Origin: Sphingomonas sp. Leaf21
GTDB lineage: Bacteria > Pseudomonadota > Alphaproteobacteria > Sphingomonadales > Sphingomonadaceae
DNA length: 64,000 nucleotides
Assembly: GCF_916858675.1 (NCBI RefSeq)
Contig: NZ_CAKASM010000003.1
Span: 148,681 to 212,680 of the forward strand
Direction of reading: 5' to 3'
The position numbers were made by a program, and so were the translations under genes. Under the pieces are notes generated by a model. That model worked only from the letters and a program-made list of their open reading frames with translations. It was not told where the DNA came from and made no database searches. Below, piece by piece: positions 29,909 through 39,082 of the stretch (its first letter is position 1; every line of letters begins with the position of its first letter).

Positions 29909-30264
29909 CGATCGCGAGCCTGAGCGACGATATAGCGAACGACGCTGTCCAGATCGCGAAGCACCTCGCGGGCCGGAATACGCAAGACGGCCACGCCATG
30001 CTCCGCGAGAAACGCATCGCGCCGCGCGTCCCGCTCCGGCCGGTTTCCCCGCTCATGGGCTTCCCCATCGACCTCCACCGCAAGCTTTGCCGCCGCGCAG
30101 TAGAAGTCGAGCACATACGCCCCCGCCGGATGCTGCCTGCGAAAACGCAAGCCTTCCGGCCGCTCGCGCAGGACACGCCACAGCACGATCTCCGGCAGCG
30201 TCAAGTCGCGCCTGAGATGTCGCGCTCTTCGTACCGTCCGGCCCGGCTTCGTCGGTATTCCCAT
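29848..30264 (-). CDS. DUF559 (Vsr-like endonuclease fold) protein, antisense inside the mcc operon
   Basis: A 138-residue DUF559 protein. The core is recognisable: ARHLRRDLTLPEIVLWRVLR, LRFRRQHPAGAYVLDFYCAAAKLAVEVDGEAH and AFLAEHGVAVLRIPAREVL. The D(x)..ExD pattern matches the PD-(D/E)XK-like nuclease active site of Vsr and restriction-type enzymes. The gene lies opposite to mccB and mccA, between inverted copies of the palindromic repeat (29852-29908 and 30265-30318). Its last residues, PPPQVELGEE, are encoded by repeat sequence. Biological role is unknown. Confidence 0.85.
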   Translation of the reverse strand: MGIPTKPGRTVRRARHLRRDLTLPEIVLWRVLRERPEGLRFRRQHPAGAYVLDFYCAAAKLAVEVDGEAHERGNRPERDARRDAFLAEHGVAVLRIPAREVLRDLDSVVRYIVAQARDRLPLHRPADGPPPQVELGEE

Positions 30265-30318
30265 CGCCCCTCCACCATGCTGCGCATGGTCCCCCTCCCC
30301 AAGCATAGCTTGGGGAGG
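30265..30318. repeat. Palindromic repeat between DUF559 gene and mccA
   Basis: The unit reads GCCCCTCCACC..GGTCCCCCTCCCC, then the hairpin AAGCATAGCTT, then GGGGAGGAATGAGG. It is the inverse of the unit at 29852-29908. Its last arm forms the ribosome-binding region of mccA; its first base adjoins the DUF559 start codon. Confidence 0.85.
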
Positions 30319-30334
30319 AATGAGGTTGAAACCC

Positions 30335-32188
30335 ATGTTTGATTCCCTCCTCATCGCCAATCGTGGCGAGATCGCCTGCCGTATCATCCGCACCGCGCGG
30401 GAGATGGGCCTGCGCACCGTTGCGGTCTATTCGGAGGCCGATGCGCAGGCTCTGCACGTCCGGCTCGCAGACGAAGCCATCCTGATCGGCCCGGCCCCGG
30501 CACGCGAAAGCTATCTGATGGCCGAACGCATCCTCGCCGCTGCAAGGGACAGCGGGGCGGAGGCGATCCACCCCGGCTATGGTTTCCTGTCCGAAAATGC
30601 CGAGTTCGCCGAGGCGGTGATCGCCGCCGGGCTGGTCTGGGTCGGTCCGAACCCCGACAGCATCCGCGCCATGGGCCTGAAGGACGCCGCCAAGGCGCGG
30701 ATGATCGCGGCGGGCGTGCCGGTGACGCCCGGCTATCTGGGCGAGGACCAGTCTCCCGACCGCCTCGCCGCCGAAGCCGACAAGGTAGGCTATCCCGTCC
30801 TCATCAAGGCGGTGGCGGGTGGTGGTGGCAAGGGGATGCGCCGGGTCGACGACCCCGCCGGTTTTGCCGAGGCGCTGGCCTCCTGCCGTCGCGAGGCGGC
30901 GTCTTCCTTTGGCGACGACCGGGTGCTGATCGAGAAATACATCCTCTCGCCCCGCCATATCGAGGTGCAGGTCTTCGGCGATCGCCACGGACAGGTCGTG
31001 CATCTGTTCGAGCGCGACTGCTCGCTGCAACGCCGCCACCAGAAGGTGATCGAGGAGGCCCCGGCACCGGGCATGGACGAGGAAACCCGCGAAGCCGTGT
31101 GCGGCGCCGCCGTCCGCGCCGCGCAGGCGGTCGACTATGTCGGCGCGGGCACGATCGAGTTCATCGCCGACGCCTCCGAAGGGCTACGCGCCGATCGTGT
31201 GTGGTTCATGGAGATGAACACCCGGCTCCAGGTCGAGCATCCCGTTACCGAGGCGATCACCGGCGTCGATCTGGTCGAATGGCAGCTTCGCGTCGCGTCG
31301 GGCGAGCCCCTGCCGATGGCGCAGGACCAACTCGCGATCCACGGCCATGCGATCGAGGCGCGGCTCTATGCCGAGGATCCGGCCAAGGGCTTCCTGCCCG
31401 CGATCGGCACGCTGGAGGTGTTCGACCTCGGCGACGATCCCGCCATCCGCATCGACACCGGGGTCGAGAAAGGCGCGGAGATCACCCCCTGGTACGACCC
31501 GATGATCGCCAAGGTCATCGCGCATGGCGACACCCGCGACGAGGCGCACGAGGCGCTGGCCGATGCGCTGGACGAGGCGGTGATCTGGCCGGTGCGTACC
31601 AATGCGGGCTTTCTGGTCCAGGCGCTCGACCATGTCGATTTCGCTGCGGGTCAGGTCGATACCGGCCTGATCGCGCGCGAGGGCGAGGCGTTGATGCCGC
31701 CGATGGAGCCTTCCGAAGAAGCACTGGCAGAGGCGGCGGCGGCGCTGATCGGGGAGGATGAACTGACGGGCTTTCGCCTCAATGCCGCGCCCCGGCGGAC
31801 CGCGCGCTTCCTGCTGGACGGGCAGCCGATCACCGTCGATTTCGGCGAGGCGGGAGAGGTGCCTGCTTCCCCGAGCGACGCGCTACTGATCTCGGAGGGC
31901 GGGCAAAGCTGGTCCTTCACCCGCTGGCGCGCCGATGGGCTGGCGGCGGGCGGGGCTGGCGACGGCGCGGTGCTGTCGCCCATGCCGGGCCGGATCATCG
32001 CGGTCGCCGTCACCGAGGGGCAGGCGGTCGGCGCGGGCCAGCCGCTGGTCACGCTGGAGGCGATGAAGATGGAGCATGTCCTGACCGCGCCATTCGACGG
32101 GATCGTCACCGACCTGAAGGCCGAAACCGGCGGTCAGGTGGCCGAAGGCCTCGCGCTGGTCCGCATCGTCGCGGAGGACGCGGCATGA
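30335..32188 (+). CDS. mccA: Methylcrotonyl-CoA carboxylase, biotin-carrying subunit
   Basis: A 617-residue protein with a biotin carboxylase domain ([23 protein letters not shown]-grasp [44 protein letters not shown]) and a C-terminal biotinyl domain ([10 protein letters not shown], biotinylated Lys in AMKM). Acyl-CoA subunit recognition plus the partner mccB identify it. It carboxylates biotin for 3-methylcrotonyl-CoA. The ATG at 30335 gives the canonical start; ATG 30320 is too close to GGGGAGGA. It overlaps the MaoC gene by four bases. Confidence 0.95.
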   Translation: MFDSLLIANRGEIACRIIRTAREMGLRTVAVYSEADAQALHVRLADEAILIGPAPARESYLMAERILAAARDSGAEAIHPGYGFLSENAEFAEAVIAAGLVWVGPNPDSIRAMGLKDAAKARMIAAGVPVTPGYLGEDQSPDRLAAEADKVGYPVLIKAVAGGGGKGMRRVDDPAGFAEALASCRREAASSFGDDRVLIEKYILSPRHIEVQVFGDRHGQVVHLFERDCSLQRRHQKVIEEAPAPGMDEETREAVCGAAVRAAQAVDYVGAGTIEFIADASEGLRADRVWFMEMNTRLQVEHPVTEAITGVDLVEWQLRVASGEPLPMAQDQLAIHGHAIEARLYAEDPAKGFLPAIGTLEVFDLGDDPAIRIDTGVEKGAEITPWYDPMIAKVIAHGDTRDEAHEALADALDEAVIWPVRTNAGFLVQALDHVDFAAGQVDTGLIAREGEALMPPMEPSEEALAEAAAALIGEDELTGFRLNAAPRRTARFLLDGQPITVDFGEAGEVPASPSDALLISEGGQSWSFTRWRADGLAAGGAGDGAVLSPMPGRIIAVAVTEGQAVGAGQPLVTLEAMKMEHVLTAPFDGIVTDLKAETGGQVAEGLALVRIVAEDAA

Positions 32189-32634
32189 GCGGGCGCTTCT
32201 TCGAGGACTGGACGATCAACGACCGGATCGAACATCCGATCCGCCGCACCGTTACCGAGACGGACAATCTCCTCTTCTCGACCATGACCCACAATCCGCA
32301 GCCGCTGCACATCGACGCGGAGGCGGCCAGGGCGAGCGAGTTCGGGCGCATCCTCGTCAACGGCACCTTCACCTTCTCGCTGATGGTCGGGCTGTCGGTG
32401 GGGGAGACGACGCTGGGGACGCTGGTTGCGAATCTCGGTTACGACGAACTGGTCATGCCCGCGCCGGTCTTCCTGGGCGACACGCTGCGCGCGACCAGCG
32501 AGGTGACGGCTCTGCGCGAGAGCAGGTCGCGGCCGGGAGCGGGGCTGGTGACCTTCCGGCATGAGGCGCTGAACCAGCGGGATGAGGTGGTGTGTCGGTG
32601 CTTGAGGACGGCGTTGGTGAAGCGGCGGGGGTAG
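32185..32634 (+). CDS. MaoC-like dehydratase
   Basis: A 149-residue hot-dog fold protein. The hydratase-2 motif is present as [22 protein letters not shown], with the expected Asp/His pair (N-P-Q-P-L-H), then [20 protein letters not shown]. Such proteins near leucine or methylcrotonyl pathways often act on mesaconyl- or enoyl-CoA. It is co-translated with mccA. The exact substrate is unproven. Confidence 0.85.
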   Translation: MSGRFFEDWTINDRIEHPIRRTVTETDNLLFSTMTHNPQPLHIDAEAARASEFGRILVNGTFTFSLMVGLSVGETTLGTLVANLGYDELVMPAPVFLGDTLRATSEVTALRESRSRPGAGLVTFRHEALNQRDEVVCRCLRTALVKRRG

Positions 32635-32643
32635 GGGCGTCGT

Positions 32644-32656
32644 CGAAGGCCAGGGG
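32644..32656. repeat. Short repeat CGAAGGCCAGGGG (copy 2 of 4)
   Basis: Exact copy of the 13-base motif, seven bases beyond the TonB receptor stop, between convergent genes. Confidence 0.7.
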
Positions 32657-32662
32657 ATTGCG

Positions 32663-34726
32663 TCACAACCGTGTCCTGACCCCGATCCACAGCGTCCGCG
32701 GCGTCGCCCGCTCGATCAGCCCGGCGCCGCTATACGCCGCCTCCACCCGTGCATCGGCGAGGTTCTCCGCCCGCGCCTCGATCAGCCAGCCGCGCACCAC
32801 CGGCACCGCCGCATAGGCGTCCAGCGTCGTGGCGGGCGCGAGGGTGCGGCTGTTCTGGTCGTCCTCGAACTGCCGTCCGACATGGCGCACGGTTCCACTG
32901 AGGACGGCGCCGCGCCGCTCGACCGCCAGCGTTGCGGACAGTTGATCGCGCGGCGTTTGTGCGGGGCGCAGGCCATCGAGCGGTGCCGCCAGCCCCGATG
33001 CCTCGACCCGCGCGCCGACATGCGACCACGACGCCCGCGCGTTGACCGGCCCGGCGGTCGCATTCGCCTCCAGCTCGAACCCCGCCGAGCGGATCGCGTC
33101 GAGATTCTGTCGCATCCGGTACACGCCGCTCGCCGCGACGAAGCCGACACCGGGGAAGGTCCCCGGTCCCTGGCCCATCGTCACATTGGCGATCGCCTCG
33201 GTCAGGCGATTGAGGAAATAGGTTCCCGACAGCCGCAGCCCGGCCATGGGCAGCAGATCGAAACCGCCCTCCACGCCGTCGACATGCTCGGGGTTGAGCA
33301 TCGGATTGGCCGCCGTCGCATCGGCACCGGCGCGGAATGGGCGATAGAGTTCGTTGAGCGTCGGCAGCCGCCATCCGCGATAGGCGGCGGCGCGCAAGGT
33401 CAGTGGCTGAACCGGGCGTAGCGCCACACCCAGCCGCCCGGTGAATTCCTGCCCCGAGCGGTCGGCGAAAGCGGTGTCGGTCAGCACCGCGCCCGTCGCC
33501 AGCACCGTCTCGTCCAGCCGCCCGTTGCGGATACGCCAGTCGTCCACACGGGCGGCGGCGGTCAGGGTAAGCATCCCCGCCTCGACGCTGCCATCGGCGA
33601 ACAGGCCCATGGTTCGCGTCGCGCCCCCCGCCTCGCGCCGCCGGGTCGGCAGTCCCGCGACATAGGTGTAGAGCTCCTGCGTCCGCCCACTGGTATCGCG
33701 GATATCGCCGCCCAGCCGCAGCGTGATGGCGTCGCCGAGCGGCGGCGACACCTCGATCCGCCCGCCGAGCCCGGTGGCGGGCACGTTATACTGGTCGAGC
33801 GTGAGCGTCGCCGCCGTCCGCGCGGCGTTGACGCTGGCATAGCGCGAGGCGAACTGGCGGGTCTGGACATAGGCCAGCGCCGACCATCCCCAGCGCCCGC
33901 GCCCGACCAGTCGAACGCTGGCATCCGCGCCGTCCGAGCGATTGTCGGTGAAGTCCGTGCCCCGGTCGCGCGCGTCGTGAAAGGCGGCGAGCGTCATCTG
34001 CAATTCGGTGGCGGGCGCGATGGCGACGACGCCGCGTGCCGCGCCGGAAAATTGTTCATAGGGGGCGGGGCGGTCGACCGGACCGCGCTGCTCCGCGACG
34101 ATCGGGGTGAAGCCGTCGCCGCGCGCATAGGCACCCGACACGGTCAGGAACCCGCCATCGCGCACCAGCGAGGCGGACGCTTGCGCATCGACCGAATTGC
34201 GGCTGCCATAGGATAGCGCCACGTCGAGCGGAGAAAGCTGGTCGGGCGTCGCGCTGTCGATCTCGATCGTGCCCGCCAATGCACCGGGCCCCCAGAAGCC
34301 CGAACCGCCGCCACGCGTCACGCGGATCCGGCCCAGTCGTCCGGTCGCATAGGCGGGGAACACCACCCAGCCGCCGAACGGATCGGCCTGCGGCACCCCG
34401 TCGAGCACCAGCAACGCACGGCTGGACGCGTTCCCGCCGAGGCCGCGCAAGGTGATGCCCTGCGATGTCGGATGCGCGGAGCGGCTGTCGGACCGGCGAA
34501 ACTGCTGGAGCCCGGCGACGTCGGCCAGGACATTCTCCAGCCGCTGCGAAGCATTCTGCGTGATCCGGTCGCGGTCGATCGTGACGACGTCGAACGCGCG
34601 GTCGCCCGGCTGGTCGGCAAGGCCGCGCCCGGTGACGGTAATGATATCGGATTCGGTGGCCTGGGCGAGAAGGGGGGTGGGGGCGAGCGCGAGGGCGAGC
34701 AGAGGCAGGCGGTGGAATGCAGGCAT
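32663..34726 (-). CDS. TonB-dependent outer-membrane receptor
   Basis: A 687-residue receptor. A signal peptide (MPAFHRLPLLALALAPTPLLA) precedes a TonB box-like ESDIITVTGRG, then a plug domain (LENVLADVAGLQQFRRSD, GITLRGLGGNASSRALLVLDGVP, RIRVTRGGGSGFWGPGALAG) and a beta-barrel with YRGWRLPTLNELYRPFRAGAD and the C-terminal ..LWIGVRTRL. The overall plan resembles BtuB/ferric-siderophore receptors of about 650-700 residues. Ligand unknown: no riboswitch or Fur-like box was recognised upstream. The cobalamin-dependent MetH in this window makes B12 uptake one possibility only. Confidence 0.9.
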   Translation of the reverse strand: MPAFHRLPLLALALAPTPLLAQATESDIITVTGRGLADQPGDRAFDVVTIDRDRITQNASQRLENVLADVAGLQQFRRSDSRSAHPTSQGITLRGLGGNASSRALLVLDGVPQADPFGGWVVFPAYATGRLGRIRVTRGGGSGFWGPGALAGTIEIDSATPDQLSPLDVALSYGSRNSVDAQASASLVRDGGFLTVSGAYARGDGFTPIVAEQRGPVDRPAPYEQFSGAARGVVAIAPATELQMTLAAFHDARDRGTDFTDNRSDGADASVRLVGRGRWGWSALAYVQTRQFASRYASVNAARTAATLTLDQYNVPATGLGGRIEVSPPLGDAITLRLGGDIRDTSGRTQELYTYVAGLPTRRREAGGATRTMGLFADGSVEAGMLTLTAAARVDDWRIRNGRLDETVLATGAVLTDTAFADRSGQEFTGRLGVALRPVQPLTLRAAAYRGWRLPTLNELYRPFRAGADATAANPMLNPEHVDGVEGGFDLLPMAGLRLSGTYFLNRLTEAIANVTMGQGPGTFPGVGFVAASGVYRMRQNLDAIRSAGFELEANATAGPVNARASWSHVGARVEASGLAAPLDGLRPAQTPRDQLSATLAVERRGAVLSGTVRHVGRQFEDDQNSRTLAPATTLDAYAAVPVVRGWLIEARAENLADARVEAAYSGAGLIERATPRTLWIGVRTRL

Positions 34727-34820
34727 GATGTGTGGGGATCCCCTTCGCGCTCCCGATAGGGATGTCGCGGAGATAAGACGAATCAGGATGTTATGGGGTC
34801 CAACCGCCGTTGAATCTCAC

Positions 34821-34924
34821 GCCCCTCCCGCAAACGGGAGGGGATGGGGGAGGGCCGTGCCACGGGCGATGGTCTCGGTGAGACACCCTGCCCTCCCCAA
34901 ACCCCTCCCGCCTGCGGGAGGGGC
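34821..34924. repeat. Inverted repeat, second family (CCCCTCCCGC type)
   Basis: The arms 34821-34855 (GCCCCTCCCGCAAACGGGAG, then GGGATGGGGGAGGGC) and 34890-34924 (GCCCTCCCC..CCCCTCCCGCCTGCGGGAGG, then GGC) are inverted copies, each holding its own CTCCCGC..GCGGGAG hairpin. The same family occurs at 53044-53148. This fills most of the space between the TonB receptor and ccmC. Confidence 0.85.
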
Positions 34925-34995
34925 TTGAGAAGAGGGGGCGGGATGCCGGAAACACGGATGACGCGCCCGAAAAACGCCCCTACAGTCATGCCACT

Positions 34996-35721
34996 GTGCC
35001 GACCCTTCACACCCTTGCGAACCCTGCGCGTTTCCTGAAGATCGCTCGTCCGCTGACCGGGATTTTCCTGGGGCTCGGCATCGTGCTGATCGCGGTCGCG
35101 GTATGGGCGGGGCTGACCCGGACGCCGCCCGACTATCTCCAGGGAGAGACGGTGCGCATCCTCTACATCCACGTCCCCGCCGCCTGGCTGGGCATGGGGG
35201 GGTGGAGCGGAATCGCGGTGGCCAGCCTGTCGCTGATCGTCTGGCGGCATCCGCTGGCACAGGTCGCCGCGCGGGCGATCGCCTGGCCGGGGGCGGTGTT
35301 CGCCGCGTTGTGCCTCGCCACCGGTTCGATATGGGGGCGCCCGACCTGGGGCACGTGGTGGCAATGGGACGGGCGGCTGACCTCGATGCTGCTGCTGCTG
35401 TTCGTCTATCTCGGCTATATAGCCCTCGCGCGGGCCGATGCGGATCGCGGTGGCGACGGGCGGATCCCGGCGCTCTATGGTTTGGCGGGAACGGCGTTAC
35501 TGCCGGTGATCCGCTATTCGGTCGTCTGGTGGAACACGCTGCACCAGGGTCAGTCGATCGGGCTGACCGGCTCCAGCATCGACAAGTCGCTGCTCTGGCC
35601 GCTGCCGATCGCGCTTGGCGGCTTCACCTTCCTGTTCGCGGCGATCGTCCTGATGCGGATGCGCACGCTGCTGGCCAAGGCCAAGGCCGAGGCGCGGATG
35701 CGGCGGATGGCGCGCGCATGA
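34996..35721 (+). CDS. ccmC: Heme exporter/handling protein CcmC
   Basis: A 241-residue six-helix membrane protein of cytochrome c maturation system I. The heme-binding tryptophan-rich motif is GTWWQWDGRLTSML, and the two conserved His-containing loops occur in LYIHVPAAWLGMGGW and WWNTLHQGQSI. It loads heme onto CcmE. It starts at GTG 34996; the nearby ATG is in another frame. It begins a tightly packed operon. CcmA and CcmB, the usual partners, are not adjacent. Confidence 0.95.
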   Translation: MPTLHTLANPARFLKIARPLTGIFLGLGIVLIAVAVWAGLTRTPPDYLQGETVRILYIHVPAAWLGMGGWSGIAVASLSLIVWRHPLAQVAARAIAWPGAVFAALCLATGSIWGRPTWGTWWQWDGRLTSMLLLLFVYLGYIALARADADRGGDGRIPALYGLAGTALLPVIRYSVVWWNTLHQGQSIGLTGSSIDKSLLWPLPIALGGFTFLFAAIVLMRMRTLLAKAKAEARMRRMARA

Positions 35722-35822
35722 ACCAGATGGCGTTCGTCGCGGCCGCCTATGCGGTCATGCTGGGGGGCGCGGGGGTACTGACCCTGGTCAGCTATCTGGC
35801 GATGAAGCGCGCCGAGAAATGA
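35718..35822 (+). CDS. ccmD: Heme exporter protein CcmD
   Basis: A 34-residue single-helix protein, MNQMAFVAAAYAVMLGGAGV continuing LTLVSYLAMKRAEK. It matches CcmD: short N-terminal hydrophilic turn, one transmembrane helix with the AAYA..L motif, then a positively charged cytoplasmic end. It helps release holo-CcmE from CcmABC. It overlaps ccmC and ccmE by four bases each and is too short for most gene callers. Confidence 0.85.
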   Translation: MNQMAFVAAAYAVMLGGAGVLTLVSYLAMKRAEK

Positions 35823-36253
35823 CGCCCAAATCCCAACGTCTCACGCTGGCGCTGCTGGCGCTGGCCGCGATCGTGGCGGCGGCGCTGCTCGCCATGTCGG
35901 CGATGAAGGACCAGGCCGCGTTCTTCTACACGCCCTCGGATGCACAGGCGCAAGGGCTGCCGCTGGGCCGCGCGGTGCGGTTGGGCGGGATGGTCGAGGC
36001 GGGTTCGGTGCACCGCGCTGCCGACGGCGTCACCGTGCGCTTCGTGGTCACCGACGGCAAGGCGACGACGCCCGTCACCTTCGCCGGGATCACGCCGGAC
36101 CTGTTCCGCGAGAAGTCGGGCGTGGTGGCGGAGGGGCAGTTCCAGCCCGATGGCCGCTTCGTCGCGACCAATCTGCTCGCCAAGCATGACGAGAAATACA
36201 TGCCCCCCGAAATGGCAGGCAAGATGCACGAGAGCCGGAGCCTCGAGCCATGA
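35819..36253 (+). CDS. ccmE: Cytochrome c-type biogenesis heme chaperone CcmE
   Basis: A 144-residue periplasmic heme chaperone with an N-terminal signal anchor (LTLALLALAAIVAAALLAMS) and an OB-fold domain. The heme-attachment histidine lies in LLAKHDEKYMPPEM, where HxxxY is the family hallmark. It carries heme from CcmC to CcmF/H. ATGA overlaps join it to ccmD and ccmF. Confidence 0.96.
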   Translation: MTPKSQRLTLALLALAAIVAAALLAMSAMKDQAAFFYTPSDAQAQGLPLGRAVRLGGMVEAGSVHRAADGVTVRFVVTDGKATTPVTFAGITPDLFREKSGVVAEGQFQPDGRFVATNLLAKHDEKYMPPEMAGKMHESRSLEP

Positions 36254-38184
36254 TCGCGGAGGCGGGCCTGGCCGCGCTGTGGTTCGCGGCGACGCTGGCG
36301 GCGTTGCAGCTGCTGCTCGGTGCGCTCGCCCTGCGGCGCAAGGACGTGGCGGGCGAGCAGGCGATGGCGGCGATCGGGCCGGTGGCGATCGTCCAGGGCG
36401 CGCTGGTCGCCATCGCGATGGCGGCGCTGATCGCGGTGTTCCTGAACACCGACCTGTCGGTCAGGCTGGTCGTCGAGAACAGCCATTCGGCCAAGCCCTG
36501 GATCTACAAGTTCGCGGGCGCCTGGGGTAATCACGAAGGGTCGATGCTGCTCTGGGTCACGATCCTCGGGGCAGGGGGCGCGCTCGTCGCGTGGAAGGAA
36601 CGCGCGCTCGACCGGGCGACGCATGTCGCGACGCTCGCGGCGCAGGGGGCTATCGCGCTGGGTTTCTACGCGTTCCTGCTGTTCGCCTCTAACCCCTTCG
36701 CGCGGCTGAACCCGGCGGCGGCGGAGGGGCAGGGGCTGAACCCGCTATTGCAGGATCCCGGCCTCGCCTTCCATCCGCCGACGCTCTACGCGGGCTATGT
36801 CGGCCTGTCGGTGGCCTTTTCCTTCGCGGTCGGCGCGCTGGTGACGGGACAGGTCGGCCCGGCCTTTGCCCGTGCGATGCGGCCATGGATATTGGGTGCC
36901 TGGGTGCTGCTGACCATCGGCATCACGGCGGGATCCTATTGGGCCTATTACGAGCTGGGCTGGGGCGGCTGGTGGTTCTGGGACCCGGTCGAGAATGCCT
37001 CGTTGATGCCGTGGCTGGCGGCGACGGCGCTTCTCCATTCGGTCAACGTGCTGGCGGCGCGCGACGGCCTTCGCGCCTGGACGGTGATGCTGGCGGTCGT
37101 CGCCTTTTCCATGTCGATGATCGGCACCTTCCTGGTCCGTTCCGGTATCCTGACCAGCGTCCATGCCTTCGCCGTCGATCCCCGGCGCGGGGCGTTCATC
37201 CTCGCGCTGCTTGGCCTCTATATCGGCGGTGCGCTCGCGCTGTTCGGCGCACGGATCGGACAGGTGCGCGCGGGGCGGAGCTTCGCCTTCGTCAGCCGCG
37301 AGGGCGGTCTGGTCATCAACAACCTGCTGCTGTCGGTCATTCTCGGCATCGTGCTGATCGGCACGCTCTATCCGCTGGTCGCCGCAGGGTTCGGCGTGCG
37401 CCTGTCGGTCGGGCCGCCCTTCTTCCACGCCGCCGCCGGACCGATCGCGCTGGCGCTGGTCGCCGTCATGGCGGTGGGGCCGATGCTTCGCTGGCGGCAG
37501 GATCAGGCGGAGGCGGTGCTGATCCGTATGCTCTGGCCGATGGTCGCGGCGGCCGGGACCCTCGCGCTGGCGCTGACGCTTACGGGTGGCATGGGCGTGC
37601 TCCCGCTGCTCGGCCTGTCGTTCGGCGTCGGACTGATCGTCGCCAGCGTGCTGCCGATCACCCGGCGCAACTGGCGACGCACGCCCTTGCCGATCTGGGG
37701 CATGGTCGTCGCCCATGCCGGGATCGGGGTGAGCATGATCGGCATGGCCTGCGACAGCGCGTTCACCGCCGAGCGACTGGTGGCGCTCTATCCGGGGCAG
37801 GCGACGATCGTCGGTCCGTGGCGGGTACAGCTCGATCGGATCTACCCCGCGATCGGCCCCAACTGGTCGGCGCTGGAGGCGCGGCTGACCGCGACGCGCG
37901 ACGGCACGTCAGAGCCGCTCCGCCCGCAGCAGCGCTTCTTCACCGACCCTCCCACGACGACCAGCGAAAGCGCCATCGCGACCCATTGGGACGGACAGCT
38001 CTATACCGTGCTGGGGCAGCAGGATGCGGCGACCGGCCGCTGGCAGCTGCGGCTGTGGTGGAAGCCGTTCGTGACGCTGATCTGGCTGGGCGGCGTGCTG
38101 GTCGCGCTGGGTGGCGCGCTGGCGCTCGCCGGACGTTGGTTCAAGGGTTGGCAGCAGCGGCGGCGCGAGGCGCTCTGGGGATGA
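36250..38184 (+). CDS. ccmF: Heme lyase subunit CcmF
   Basis: A 644-residue polytopic membrane protein. The WWD heme-binding domain is GWGGWWFWDPVENASLMPWL, with conserved histidines in WGNHEGSMLLWVTILGAGGA and HSVNVLAARDGLRAW, and LAFHPPTLYAGYVG. It transfers heme from CcmE to apocytochrome c together with CcmH. It is the largest gene of the ccm operon, overlapping both neighbours. Confidence 0.96.
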   Translation: MIAEAGLAALWFAATLAALQLLLGALALRRKDVAGEQAMAAIGPVAIVQGALVAIAMAALIAVFLNTDLSVRLVVENSHSAKPWIYKFAGAWGNHEGSMLLWVTILGAGGALVAWKERALDRATHVATLAAQGAIALGFYAFLLFASNPFARLNPAAAEGQGLNPLLQDPGLAFHPPTLYAGYVGLSVAFSFAVGALVTGQVGPAFARAMRPWILGAWVLLTIGITAGSYWAYYELGWGGWWFWDPVENASLMPWLAATALLHSVNVLAARDGLRAWTVMLAVVAFSMSMIGTFLVRSGILTSVHAFAVDPRRGAFILALLGLYIGGALALFGARIGQVRAGRSFAFVSREGGLVINNLLLSVILGIVLIGTLYPLVAAGFGVRLSVGPPFFHAAAGPIALALVAVMAVGPMLRWRQDQAEAVLIRMLWPMVAAAGTLALALTLTGGMGVLPLLGLSFGVGLIVASVLPITRRNWRRTPLPIWGMVVAHAGIGVSMIGMACDSAFTAERLVALYPGQATIVGPWRVQLDRIYPAIGPNWSALEARLTATRDGTSEPLRPQQRFFTDPPTTTSESAIATHWDGQLYTVLGQQDAATGRWQLRLWWKPFVTLIWLGGVLVALGGALALAGRWFKGWQQRRREALWG

Positions 38185-38708
38185 AGCGCTGGCTGATCTG
38201 GGTGCCGCTGGCGGCCTTTGCGACCCTGTTCGTCGTGGTGGCGAGCAGCCTGATGCGTCCGTCCGACACCACGGTCCACTCGACGCTGGTCGACAAGCCG
38301 CTGCCCGAATTCCGCCTCGACCCGATGGTGCCGGGCAAGCCGGGACTGGCGAGCGGTGATTTCGGCAAGGGGCGTCCGCGCCTGCTCAACGTCTTTGCAA
38401 GCTGGTGCATCCCCTGCATCGCCGAGGCGCCGCAGTTGATGGCGCTGAAGGCCAGGGGGGTGGAGATCGACGCGATCGCGATCCATGACAAGGGGCCTGC
38501 CATCGCCGACTTCCTGCGTCGCAACGGCGACCCCTATGCCGCGATCGGCGATGACGCGCGCAGTCGGGTGCAGATGTCGCTGGGATCGTCGGGCGTGCCC
38601 GAAACCTTCCTGATCGACGGACGTGGCCGGATCGTGCGGCAATATATCGGCGATATCCGTGGCGATCAGGTCGATCAGATCGTCCGCGACGTGAGCGCCG
38701 CGCAATGA
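38181..38708 (+). CDS. ccmG: Thiol:disulfide interchange protein CcmG (DsbE)
   Basis: A 175-residue membrane-anchored thioredoxin-like protein. One N-terminal helix (WLIWVPLAAFATLFVVVAS) is followed by LLNVFASWCIPCIAEAPQLM with the CxxC active site and the cis-proline region SSGVPETFLIDGRG. It reduces apocytochrome cysteines before heme attachment. It starts at ATG 38181, overlapping the ccmF stop. Confidence 0.95.
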   Translation: MKRWLIWVPLAAFATLFVVVASSLMRPSDTTVHSTLVDKPLPEFRLDPMVPGKPGLASGDFGKGRPRLLNVFASWCIPCIAEAPQLMALKARGVEIDAIAIHDKGPAIADFLRRNGDPYAAIGDDARSRVQMSLGSSGVPETFLIDGRGRIVRQYIGDIRGDQVDQIVRDVSAAQ

Positions 38709-39082
38709 GCCTGTTCCTCGCCCTGGCGCTGGCGGCGGGAACCGCCGCGCCCGATTACGGCAACACCCAGCTCGCCGACCCGCATGCCGAGGCGCGGGCG
38801 CGCGCGCTGATGGGCGAGTTGCGATGCGTGGTGTGCCAGGGGCAGTCGATCGCGGACAGCGATGCGGACATGGCCGCCGACATGCGCGCGCTGGTCCGCC
38901 AGCGGATCGCGCGCGGTGAGACGCCCGAGGCCATCCGACGCTGGCTGATCGAGCGTTACGGCGATTATGTCAGCTACGACCCGCCGCTGTCGGGGGCGAC
39001 CGCGCTGCTCTGGGCGACGCCGATCCTGTTGCTGGGCGTCGGCGCCTGGATCGCGCGGTCCAGTTTCCGGAAGGCGCGCTGA
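38705..39082 (+). CDS. ccmH: Cytochrome c biogenesis protein CcmH
   Basis: A 125-residue periplasmic protein with signal peptide and one C-terminal transmembrane helix. The signature LRCVVCQGQSIADSDADMAA holds the redox pair (CVVC) and three-helix fold. It is the short CcmH (CycL) form lacking a fused TPR domain, which is encoded as a separate ccmI. It joins CcmF in heme lyase. Confidence 0.95.
   Translation: MSLFLALALAAGTAAPDYGNTQLADPHAEARARALMGELRCVVCQGQSIADSDADMAADMRALVRQRIARGETPEAIRRWLIERYGDYVSYDPPLSGATALLWATPILLLGVGAWIARSSFRKAR

Noticed and set aside
29583..30176. Longer antisense frame through the mccB end and repeats
   Set aside because: It runs out of frame with the DUF559 core and translates repeat sequence; the DUF559 frame at 29848-30264 is the one with conserved motifs.
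34727..34820. Cobalamin riboswitch or Fur box before the TonB receptor
   Set aside because: No B12-box-like core or 19-bp Fur palindrome was recognised; the region is short and repeat-rich.
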